This document shows positions 1 to 7,800 of a stretch of 9,492 nucleotides of DNA, one piece after another. The DNA is from Chitinophaga pinensis (GTDB lineage: Bacteria > Bacteroidota > Bacteroidia > Flavobacteriales_D > Crocinitomicaceae): the NCBI GenBank assembly GCA_945870115.1, contig CAMBRH010000124.1, positions 1-9,492 of the forward strand, read 5' to 3'. A program made the position numbers and the translations under genes. Each line of letters starts with the position of its first letter. Positions within the stretch are counted from its first letter, which is position 1. The notes below the pieces were generated by a model. The model was given only the letters and a program-made list of their open reading frames with translations. It had not been told where the DNA came from and did not search any database.

Positions 1-6
1 ATAAAT

Positions 7-39
7 TTGACAGTTTTTAAAGAATAAATCTTAAATTTG
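7..39 (+). promoter_or_regulatory. Bacteroidota-type promoter for the DUF62 gene
   Basis: TTG at 7-9 is followed, after 22 bases, by TAAATTTG at 32-39. This matches the Bacteroidota housekeeping consensus (TTG near -33, TAnnTTTG near -7, spacing about 17-23 in flavobacteria). Transcription would start near 45, giving a leader of about 65-70 bases before the ATG at 113. The -33 element sits inside another TAAATTTGA at 2-10, so the nine-base motif occurs twice, exactly 30 bases apart. The first copy could be an alternative -7 element whose -33 lies outside the window. Confidence 0.5.
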
Positions 40-112
40 AACAAAATTAGGATTTTTTTCGGTATTAATTAAAATTCTAAGAACAATTGTAGTTTAAAAG
101 CGAAAATAATTA

Positions 113-982
113 ATGAGTATTATTACATTAACAACCGATATGGGTTTGTCTGACCACTATGTTGCTTCTTTGAAAGGAAGTTTGCTAAAGGGTGTTTCTG
201 ATAAGCAATCTGTTCATCTTGTTGATGTTACACACTTTGTAAATGCCTTTGATATTGTTCAAGCCGCTTTTCAACTTAGAAATTGCATTGCTGATTTCCC
301 TGATGGAACAATTCATTTAATTACAGTTGATTCTGAGCCAATTATTAATTATGGCTCTCCACATTTATCAAGTTTACCAGCAATTTTATTGTATAAAAAT
401 CAATATTTTGTGTCAAATGACAATGGAGTTTTAAGTTTAATAGTTGGAGAAAATTCCTATGATGGAATTTGGCATGTAGAAGATGCACTATCAAAACCTT
501 CCGCTTTTATTTTTCCTGCAAAAAACATTTTGGTTCCAATTGCCGTGAAACTTGCAAATGGAATTTCACCTGATGAAATAGGGGAGAAGGTCGATTCTTT
601 CAAACGAATGACGAGTTTAAATGCAGTTTTAGAACCAAATTTAATTCGTGGAAACATCATTCACATTGATTATTACGGAAATGTAATTACAAATATCGAC
701 AAAGAATTATTCAATCGTTTTGGTGAAAACACACCTTTTTCAATTACTTTTAGAAAAAAAGAGTATTACATAGATCAAATTTCTGTAAGTTATGGAGATG
801 TTGTTCCTGGAGAAAGATTGGCTTTCTTCAACAGTAGTGGATTACTTGAAATTGCAATTAATCGTGGTGCAAGAACTAGAAATGGAGGTGCAAATACACT
901 TTTAGGTTTAGCTTTGAATGATACAATTAGAATTGATTTTTCACCAGCAGGATCGAAAGAAACCTTAGAATCTTTATTTTAA
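113..982 (+). CDS. DUF62-family SAM hydrolase-like protein (SAM hydroxide adenosyltransferase / fluorinase fold)
   Basis: This 289-aa protein has the length and motif order of the DUF62 family, whose bacterial and archaeal members split SAM with water into adenosine and methionine. It is related to SAM-dependent chlorinases and fluorinases and probably cytoplasmic, with no signal peptide. Visible motifs are TTDMG (residues 7-11; the Asp that holds the ribose in the fluorinase), VDSEP (72-76), NDNGVLS (102-108), DYYGNVITN (186-194, Asp and Asn contacting the ligand) and a C-terminal barrel with NSSGLLEIAIN (240-250). Family hydrolases normally show a VDPGVG..R motif and FHGRDI. Here these read VDSEP without the Arg, and FPAKNI (134-139), so the Asp of the Asp-Arg-His triad is kept but Arg and His are missing. 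Family assignment is solid. Hydrolase activity is uncertain, and another SAM- or nucleoside-related role is possible. The ATG at 113 follows a good promoter. Confidence 0.88.
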   Translation: MSIITLTTDMGLSDHYVASLKGSLLKGVSDKQSVHLVDVTHFVNAFDIVQAAFQLRNCIADFPDGTIHLITVDSEPIINYGSPHLSSLPAILLYKNQYFVSNDNGVLSLIVGENSYDGIWHVEDALSKPSAFIFPAKNILVPIAVKLANGISPDEIGEKVDSFKRMTSLNAVLEPNLIRGNIIHIDYYGNVITNIDKELFNRFGENTPFSITFRKKEYYIDQISVSYGDVVPGERLAFFNSSGLLEIAINRGARTRNGGANTLLGLALNDTIRIDFSPAGSKETLESLF

Positions 983-1008
983 AAGTTCTATTTAGAAATA
1001 CACACTAA

Positions 1009-1308
1009 ATGATAACAAGAGTTGTAAAAATTCATTTTCAAGAAGACAAAATCCAAGATTTTTTGACTTTTTTTGAAACTATCAAATTTAAAGTTGCTCA
1101 GCAGCCAAATTGTTTTGGAATGAAATTATTGCAAGACAAAAATAATCCTGAAATCGTTTTCACCTATAGTTTGTGGAAAGACGAAGAAGCTTTAAATAAA
1201 TACCGAGATTCTGATTTGTTTTCTAACGAAGTTTGGCCAAAAATTAAACCGTGGTTTAAAGAAAAAGCTCAAGCTTGGACTTTGGAAGAATATTTTGATG
1301 GGTTTTAA
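1009..1308 (+). CDS. ABM-family dimeric alpha/beta-barrel protein (putative quinol monooxygenase-like)
   Basis: This 99-aa soluble protein has the pattern of the antibiotic biosynthesis monooxygenase (ABM) family. It has an N-terminal beta-strand (MITRVVKIHF), a helix (about 12-31), the segment PNCFGMKLLQDKNNPEIVFT (33-52), and then the typical SLWKDEEALNKYRDSDLF (54-71), where the Trp and the following helix are family hallmarks. Members form ferredoxin-like dimers. Some oxidise quinols, others degrade haem, and many have no known substrate, so no reaction can be assigned. It starts 26 bases after the DUF62 stop on the same strand with no terminator between them, so co-transcription is likely. 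Its TAA (1306-1308) overlaps the stop of the convergent cargo gene. Confidence 0.75.
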   Translation: MITRVVKIHFQEDKIQDFLTFFETIKFKVAQQPNCFGMKLLQDKNNPEIVFTYSLWKDEEALNKYRDSDLFSNEVWPKIKPWFKEKAQAWTLEEYFDGF

Positions 1309-3026
1309 TGCACAATCACTTTCTCTTCAAAACTATCTTTTTCATTGTTAAATGTAGCAAAATAAGCTCCTTTTTCAAGTTTAAGTTCAATTTTTTGCTT
1401 TTCTGAAACTATTTTTTCCTGATAAACAACTTGACCAAGGGCATTTTTGAGTTCAAAGTTTAGTTCTTGTTTTGTTGGGTTTTGAATTTCAAAAGAGCCT
1501 TTGTTGGGGTTGGGATAAACAGAAACTAAATTTTCTTCAATTTTTTCTTCTAAAGAATTTGTTTCTTGAAAAGCAAGTTTTGCAACAAATAAATCATAAA
1601 CATCTGGATAATGATTTGTAATGTCAATTTCGCCAAAACTCAACACTGGACTTTTAAATGTACCTGAGATGTACAAATTTTGATTGTTATCAACAACAAT
1701 TTCACTTCCAAATTCGTTGTCTGCTCCGCTGATTTGTAATTTATTAATTAGATTACCATTTGAATCCATTTTTGCTAAATACAAATCTGCGGATAATCCA
1801 GTATTTGAAAACACTTGATTTTCAAAATTGAAATTTTGCGCAAAATTGCCTAAAAGATAAGTGGAACCAAAATTGTCAGAACACATGGCTAAGCCAGTAT
1901 TATTTGGATTATACCCCCAGCCATCTACAAAGCCCCAACTTTTAGCCCAAATGATATTAAAATCTGCATCAAATCGAAAGATAAAACTATTAGCACAAGA
2001 GCCGTTTCCAATTAAGGAAGTTCCATTCAAATCAAGGGTTTCTTCTGAAAAAGAACCTATTCCAAACAAATTTCCATTTTGATCTATTGAAAGCCCAGTA
2101 ATTTTGTCATCGTCAATAGTTCCAGCTGTTTTTGCCCAAATAAAATCACCAGCTTGATTGTATTTAGCAATAAATAAATCGGGTCTAGTGTGGTCTGATA
2201 TGGTATTAATAAGTGTCTCTGAATCAATATTTAACATGGAACTATAATAATAACCAGAGCAATAAACATTTCCATCTAAATCAATGAGCAAACTCGATAT
2301 GTATTCAGTATTGTCACCTTCAATTGTTTTTATCCATTGTGCGTTTCCTTCTGAATCTAATTTTGCTAAAAATAATTCTTGCAATGAATTTGTTGAGTTT
2401 GTTGTGCTTACACTTAAATCTCCAAAATTAAAATTTGTTCCTTGAAATTTTCCAGTTAAATATATATTATTATTTTCGTCTAAAATTAAATTTTGGGCAC
2501 TAAAATTAGCATTGGAAAGATTTGTATTCATCGAACTTTTTGCCCAGAGAACATTGCCTTGGTTATCCATTTTAAATACCATAATATTTGTACTACTGCT
2601 AGATTGTAGTAGAGTAATGGCATCCAATATAATTTCAGTCTTATAAGTGCCAATAATTATTAAATTACCCTCTGAATCTAATCTTATTTTTGAAAACCCA
2701 GTTGTAGAATAAATCGATTCTGCATATGATTTTGCCCACAATACTTCTCCCAAGTTATTTTGTTTTATTACATACGAAGAGTATGATCCTGGTGTATTTG
2801 ACAATACAAATTGCCCAAAAGTAATATTGCTACTTGAATACCCTCCAACTGTATAAATATTTCCTTGATTATCAACTACAGAATTGCGACAGCCCATATT
2901 CAAATCATTACCATAAGACTTTGCCCATTTCCAAGCTGGTTCTTGTGCATAAATTTTATTGCAAGATAATAAAATAATGAATGCTACTATTAATTTTCCA
3001 CTTTTTTTGAGTACTATATTTTTCAT
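1305..3026 (-). CDS. T9SS cargo protein with SBBP-like beta-propeller repeats
   Basis: This 573-aa protein is predicted to be secreted. Residues 1-28 form a signal sequence (basic MKNIVLKKSGK, hydrophobic core 11-21), with possible signal peptidase I cleavage near YAQ (26-28). LLSC (19-22) also resembles a lipobox, so a lipoprotein is possible. From about 31 to 480 it is built of roughly seven units of 63-70 residues ending in a WAKS-type motif (Trp at 34, 97, 161, 231, 297, 360). Each unit has D..GN.Y..G.F and F.AK.D..GN.LW signatures, as in SBBP repeats that form beta-propellers. Residues 503-573 are a type A T9SS sorting domain: VYPNPNKG, LKNALGQVVY, KGAYFATF, ending KVIVH. No catalytic domain is seen, and a surface or adhesive role is inferred. 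The start lies 26 bases after the stop of the upstream cargo gene, suggesting one transcript. Confidence 0.88.
   Translation of the reverse strand: MKNIVLKKSGKLIVAFIILLSCNKIYAQEPAWKWAKSYGNDLNMGCRNSVVDNQGNIYTVGGYSSSNITFGQFVLSNTPGSYSSYVIKQNNLGEVLWAKSYAESIYSTTGFSKIRLDSEGNLIIIGTYKTEIILDAITLLQSSSSTNIMVFKMDNQGNVLWAKSSMNTNLSNANFSAQNLILDENNNIYLTGKFQGTNFNFGDLSVSTTNSTNSLQELFLAKLDSEGNAQWIKTIEGDNTEYISSLLIDLDGNVYCSGYYYSSMLNIDSETLINTISDHTRPDLFIAKYNQAGDFIWAKTAGTIDDDKITGLSIDQNGNLFGIGSFSEETLDLNGTSLIGNGSCANSFIFRFDADFNIIWAKSWGFVDGWGYNPNNTGLAMCSDNFGSTYLLGNFAQNFNFENQVFSNTGLSADLYLAKMDSNGNLINKLQISGADNEFGSEIVVDNNQNLYISGTFKSPVLSFGEIDITNHYPDVYDLFVAKLAFQETNSLEEKIEENLVSVYPNPNKGSFEIQNPTKQELNFELKNALGQVVYQEKIVSEKQKIELKLEKGAYFATFNNEKDSFEEKVIVH
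1737..2936 (-). repeat. Internal SBBP-like repeats, period about 63-70 residues
   Basis: Six in-frame WxK motifs (Trp at residues 34, 97, 161, 231, 297, 360) and a degenerate seventh (INKLQISG near 427-434) divide the region into units of 63, 64, 70, 66, 63 and about 68 residues. On the plus strand they show as recurring TTTGCCCA or TTTAGCCCA (complement of the WAK codons). The copies have diverged well beyond simple DNA slippage, so this is a protein-level repeat with an old origin. Confidence 0.75.
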
Positions 3027-3052
3027 GATTTCTTAGTTTAGTTGTTTATAAT

Positions 3053-4786
3053 TTACTGTATTGAAATCTTTTTAATAATTTCTTGTTTATTTTTTGCGGT
3101 AATTTTTAAAGAATAAATTCCTTTTGCAAATTGTTCTCTTATCTCTAAAATACTTGGACTAATTTCTTTAGAATTGAATTGCACATTTCTGCCTAATTCA
3201 TCAATTAATTCTATTGAAGTAATTTCTTCTTTTAACGAAAGTAAGTTTATTGAAAAAGAACCATTATTTGGGTTTGGATAAATAGAAATTAAGTCATTCA
3301 TTTGCTTTTCGTTAATACCAATGTTATTTGACACAATTACAGTTTGTGTAAGTGTGTCGCTGCACATACCATGATAAACAACCAATTGTACTTGATAAGT
3401 TCCTGTATCTGAGTACAAATGAGAAAAACTTGAATTAGTATATGCTAAACTATCATCACCAAAAGACCAAAATCTATTCGATGTATTTATAGAATTATTT
3501 GTAAAAATGACGGCTTGGTTGTTAGAAAAATCTACCAAATTTGTACTTGCAGTAAAACTAGCATCTATTGGAAATTGGGTACAATCATAGTTATTACAAA
3601 CTGAATCTTGGTAATAACACAAAGTACTATCACAGCCAAAACAATCAAGTTTTACAAGCCAAGCCTTTATTAGACCAACACTATCAAAAGCTGAACCACA
3701 AAATACTAAACCTGCATCATTTGTTGGCTTTATATCGACTAAATATTGTGATATAATTGGGTTTCTTTCGTATTCTTTGTGCCAAATTTCATTACCTAAA
3801 GGATCTAATTTATAAATTAATCCAGTATATCTTAAATTATCATTATAAGAAATTCCTCCTAAAATAATTGTTCCGTCATTCAATTCAAAAGGTGCAGCAG
3901 CTTCTAAACTTGTATAAGTTGGATTTGTAGTAAAGGTTTTCTCCCAAATCACATTACCTTCTTCATTAATTTTTAAAACTTTGGCAATGGTTGTATTTGT
4001 ATTTTCATTCAACACATTTTTTTCTACTATATAAGATTTATCCGATAGTTTACACATTTGACCACCATAAGTTAAAAGTGGTGCATTTAAGCCATAAGTT
4101 TTTTGCCAAAGAATATTGCCTAAAGAGTCAACATTTATTGTTAAAACATCCATGTTTGAACTATAACTTTCACTTTGACCAGAAATAATATAACCATTTT
4201 TATTATTTTTAACAAGCGAAAAAGCACAATCATAATTTATTCCCCCATAAGTTTTTTCCCAAAGTAAATTTCCTAAGCTATCCGTTTCAGCTAAATAAAA
4301 ATCTTCTGGTGTTGATGAACTTGAACTATATGAACCTGCCAAAATAAAATTTTTATTTGGCAATGATAATAAATCTGAACCGCTATTGTAAAATTCACTG
4401 CCATAGTTCTTAAACCAATTTAAATTAAACTCCTCATCGAATGACATTAAGAATATTTTTGCATTTGAACTATTAGTCGTGTCGAAAGCAGAGCCATAAA
4501 CAAATAAATTAGTTCCTCTTTTTAATATTTTACGAGGGTAAAAAAATCGAATATCATCGGGGAAAACTTTCGTAAGAATTGTATCTCCCTTTAGGTCAGT
4601 CTTATAAAAAGTAAGTTTTCTATTTAAGGAGTCAAGTCTAATTCCAACAACATAATAATTACTTTCAGTTACTGAAACTGCTGATGCAATATTATGCCAT
4701 GGTTTGGTGTATGTTTTATTAAAGTAATTTTGAGAAAAATAAAAGTTACACAAAAACAGAGTAAGAAAAGAGATTATTATTTTCAT
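3053..4786 (-). CDS. T9SS cargo protein with propeller-like repeats, Cys-rich linker and PKD domain
   Basis: This 577-aa protein has a short signal peptide (1-18 or 19, ending FYFSQ). Residues about 30-380 hold repeats of 51-54 residues with the signature D.LGN..W.KTYG (Trp at 124, 176, 227, 281, 335), expected to fold as a beta-propeller. A cysteine-rich linker follows (Cys at 382, 385, 390, 397, 402), perhaps disulfide-bonded outside the cell. Residues about 408-486 form a PKD domain (FWSFGDDS, then HLYSDTGTYQVQLVV). Residues 502-577 are a type A T9SS sorting domain (IYPNPNNGSFSI, LIDELGR, KGIYSLKI, ending KKISIQ). No enzyme motif is visible, and binding or adhesion is inferred. It lies 62 bases after the giant cargo gene, behind a strong hairpin, so it may have its own start site or depend on read-through. 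I found no clean TAnnTTTG promoter in that gap. Confidence 0.88.
   Translation of the reverse strand: MKIIISFLTLFLCNFYFSQNYFNKTYTKPWHNIASAVSVTESNYYVVGIRLDSLNRKLTFYKTDLKGDTILTKVFPDDIRFFYPRKILKRGTNLFVYGSAFDTTNSSNAKIFLMSFDEEFNLNWFKNYGSEFYNSGSDLLSLPNKNFILAGSYSSSSSTPEDFYLAETDSLGNLLWEKTYGGINYDCAFSLVKNNKNGYIISGQSESYSSNMDVLTINVDSLGNILWQKTYGLNAPLLTYGGQMCKLSDKSYIVEKNVLNENTNTTIAKVLKINEEGNVIWEKTFTTNPTYTSLEAAAPFELNDGTIILGGISYNDNLRYTGLIYKLDPLGNEIWHKEYERNPIISQYLVDIKPTNDAGLVFCGSAFDSVGLIKAWLVKLDCFGCDSTLCYYQDSVCNNYDCTQFPIDASFTASTNLVDFSNNQAVIFTNNSINTSNRFWSFGDDSLAYTNSSFSHLYSDTGTYQVQLVVYHGMCSDTLTQTVIVSNNIGINEKQMNDLISIYPNPNNGSFSINLLSLKEEITSIELIDELGRNVQFNSKEISPSILEIREQFAKGIYSLKITAKNKQEIIKKISIQ
3767..4429 (-). repeat. 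Internal propeller-type repeats, period 51-54 residues
   Basis: Five units are marked by Trp 124, 176, 227, 281 and 335 within NWFKNYG, LLWEKTYGG, ILWQKTYG, VIWEKTF and EIWHKEY. Two neighbouring units are still similar at DNA level. The plus-strand stretch from 4092 (CCATAAGTTTTTT and onward) reappears at 4245 with few mismatches over about 34 bases, exactly 153 bases (51 codons) apart. This suggests comparatively recent unit duplication or strong constraint. Confidence 0.75.
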
Positions 4787-4800
4787 AACAAATTGAATTA

Positions 4801-4842
4801 AGAAGAGAAAATTTGGGATTTACAAAATGTAAATCCCAAATT
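4801..4842 (-). terminator. Intrinsic terminator after the giant cargo gene
   Basis: A perfect inverted repeat pairs 4810-4823 with 4829-4842 (14 bp, including a GGGA/TCCC core) around the five-base loop AAAAT. Read on the minus strand it begins seven bases after the TAA at 4849-4851 and is followed by the T-rich TTTCTCTTCT, as expected for a rho-independent terminator. It falls between two same-strand cargo genes and so would insulate or attenuate expression of the two downstream genes. Confidence 0.75.
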
Positions 4843-4848
4843 AAAAAA

Positions 4849-7800
4849 TTAATGATTTATTACAATTTGTTTAGTTTCAACTAAACCATTTACATCAGTA
4901 TGTTTTAAGATATAAATGCCATTATTTAAATGAGTTTTAAATTCTTTGTAATTATCTTCTAACAATTGTGCTTCAAACTGTATTCTACCTAAGGCGTCAA
5001 TAATTGTTATATTCCCAGTAGATTCCTTTGAGAATTTAACATTAATTTCACCCTCACTTGGGTTTGGATAAACAATAAATCGACTTTCTGCTATTATTTC
5101 TGTTTCTTCAGTTTCATTACTTGAATTATTAGCCAAACGCATACCGCTAGATAATTGAACATTTTCAGGTATTCTTGAAACGGAAGATTGCATGATGTCC
5201 AATAGCAAAGATTCTGCATGTATGGAAACCAAAACAGAAGCTGCACTAATTTCAGCAATAACTTGTTTTTCAAGAGCTGTAATTTCTCTTCTACTGCGAT
5301 TTGTTTCCCCCAAGTTGGTCAAAATATCGTAAAAACGAAAGAATTGTTCCTTCTCATTATCAGTTCTTTGAAAATTGCTTAATTGCATTCTTGCTTCCGC
5401 ATATTCCTCGTCTTCAATCAAGGTTGGAATTAAGATGTTAAAATCAGTAGTTTCCTCAGATGTTGATAAAACTTGACGCAAAACCTGCCCCTGTTCTTCA
5501 TTGTTCAAAACATTAATTAAAGCGTTTTTCTTGGCAATTTTATTTGCACCATTTGGGGTTAAATTAAAATCATTCAACAATTGCGTGTAGCAATTATTAC
5601 AAGGTAAAGCTACTTGCGTTGGACAAGAGTTATTTGGAATGTAAGGAGTTGTACATGGAAATAAATTTACATTTGCACTAATACAATTAGGCATCAAACT
5701 TGCTTGTGTTCTATATTCAAAACTTGGTACCGTTGCAGCTTTAAAAATTTGACTTGAGTTTGCACTGTTGCAAGACCCAAAAGTATTTCCTGCAGGTGAA
5801 GTTGCGGAAGCATTGCATGCCCCTTGGTTTGCCAAAACACCTGAAGTTATTGTCCAGTCATAGGTATTGATTCCTAAGTATTTATTGCATTTTATTTGCA
5901 ACAAAGAATTGTTTTGTTCAGCTTGTGTTGCTGCATAAAAATTGCCGTTAAAGGTGTTTTTATATGCTTTCCCATTTGCTAAATTTGTATTTTTTGAAAT
6001 TAAGCCATACGTGTAATTACTTGTTTGTGAAGTGTTAAATACATTTTCAGTAGCTAAGAACCCATAACTAGATTGCAGGTTCATTCCCCAAGATGGGTAA
6101 TCAATAATACCGCTTGGCACAGTAAAAATATTAAAAGAAATTTCATCAAAACTACTTCCATTTGCCGTAATACCTTGAAAAGTATTATTAAATCGATTGT
6201 TTTTTATGCGAATGATTTTATTGGCACCACCAGTCGAATAAATATCAATACCAGCTGATAAATTTGAAAATGTATTAGAAACATTTTGTGGAGTACCTGA
6301 AATAACTTGATAAGCTGCGTCGTAAGAACGTATTCCAGTGCCACGTTTATGATAAGCCAAACTTAAATTTCCAAAAAATGAGTTTGCTTTAATGATAACA
6401 TTTTTCACTTTTGAGGCTAAAATAAAAACATCTGAGCCTTGTTGATTGTATTTTATTTGGTCTTTTAAAAGGTTATTACATCTAAATGTACACTCAGTAA
6501 TTGTACTACTATTTGCAACATAATTTCTTCCTTGAAAAGCTACTGAAATTCTATTATTTGTAAAAGTAGAATTTGAAGCATCAAGAATTCCGCTACCATA
6601 TTCTAAAGTATTTCCGAAAGGTCTGTTTACTCTATATAATGCAACGCCAATTTCAGCATCTTTGATCACACTGTTGTTTTGTAAAATAACTTTTCCATTT
6701 GGAATATTCACAGTTGGTCCTCCTGGGTTTTTTGGTGGAACGTAACCATAAACTTGAATGCCCTGCCACATAGAAGGACATTCATTTATTCCTTTCAAGG
6801 TAGAATTTCTAATTATTAAAGTGGCGTTTGTATTTACTATAATTCCTGAATGTGTTTGACCCAAATCTGGAATATTTGGTATTAAATCATCCACAAACTG
6901 AATTGTTTTATTATTAATCAAATAATTTAAACCAGATTGAACATTTATAGGGCCAGCAACTTTAATTTGTCCATCACCATTCAAATCTTGAATATTTTGC
7001 CCGTTGGATGTAATGTTAATTCCGTTTGGATAATCATAATTTACAGCATTCATAACGATAGTCTTAGTGTTGCTCGCACCAATTCCGTCTTGATTTATGT
7101 AGAAATGTGTAATAGTGTAAGTGCCAGAATTTTGGTATTGCCAAGTATAAGTAGCATCACCCCAAATTGGAACAAATGGATTATTTGGATCGTTAAACTC
7201 CCAACGATTATATCCTCCAGTTTCAGTAGCTGAAACACTTACTTTATGGTTACAAGGATTGACAACATACGTAAAATCAGCTGTTGGTAAATTTGCCCAC
7301 GGCCCATTTAAAATCTCTAAAACACCAATTTGAGTAAGTATTTTGTCTGGTGAACCGCTTTTAGTCATGTCAACCATGTTTGATGTTCCATCACTTAAGG
7401 TTTCAACAAATAGATCGTAGGTATTTTTTGGCAATGTTGCTAAAGTAGCATTGTTTATAACTTCAAATTTGATGTTAAACACATTTTGAATTGCAACTCC
7501 AATATTCACTCCCAAACCACTAAAATTAGCAGTTATTTCTACACTATTATATCCTGTTTGCGATGGAGTTTCCGCATTAACTGGGGATTCCAAAGTTCCT
7601 GTATTAATAACTCCCCAATTACCTGTTTGTACTGGAGCTACTCTTAAAAAGTTAGGGTAGTGCACTTTAAATTTTATTTGTGTCACATTATTAAATGGTT
7701 TGTGGCAATTATACCACATTGTCAATTGCTGCGGATTATCTGTCGATTGCGCATTAGCAGCTGAAATACTTAAGTTTCCAGGGCAACCAAAAGAAATATA

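Noticed and set aside
457..660. 67-codon open frame on the minus strand within the DUF62 gene
   Set aside because: Lies wholly inside a clear family gene, has no recognisable motif, and is a frame shadow.
1861..2082. Plus-strand open frame inside the 573-aa cargo gene
   Set aside because: Antisense to a well-supported repeat protein; its Pro/Lys-rich product has no domain features.
1305..3026. CRISPR-like or tandem DNA repeat from recurring TTTGCCCA motifs
   Set aside because: Spacing varies in multiples of codons and the repeats encode WAK motifs, so this is protein repetition.
6937..7233. 98-codon plus-strand open frame inside the giant cargo gene
   Set aside because: Opposite strand to a continuous 1309-codon frame; no promoter, start context or homology pattern.
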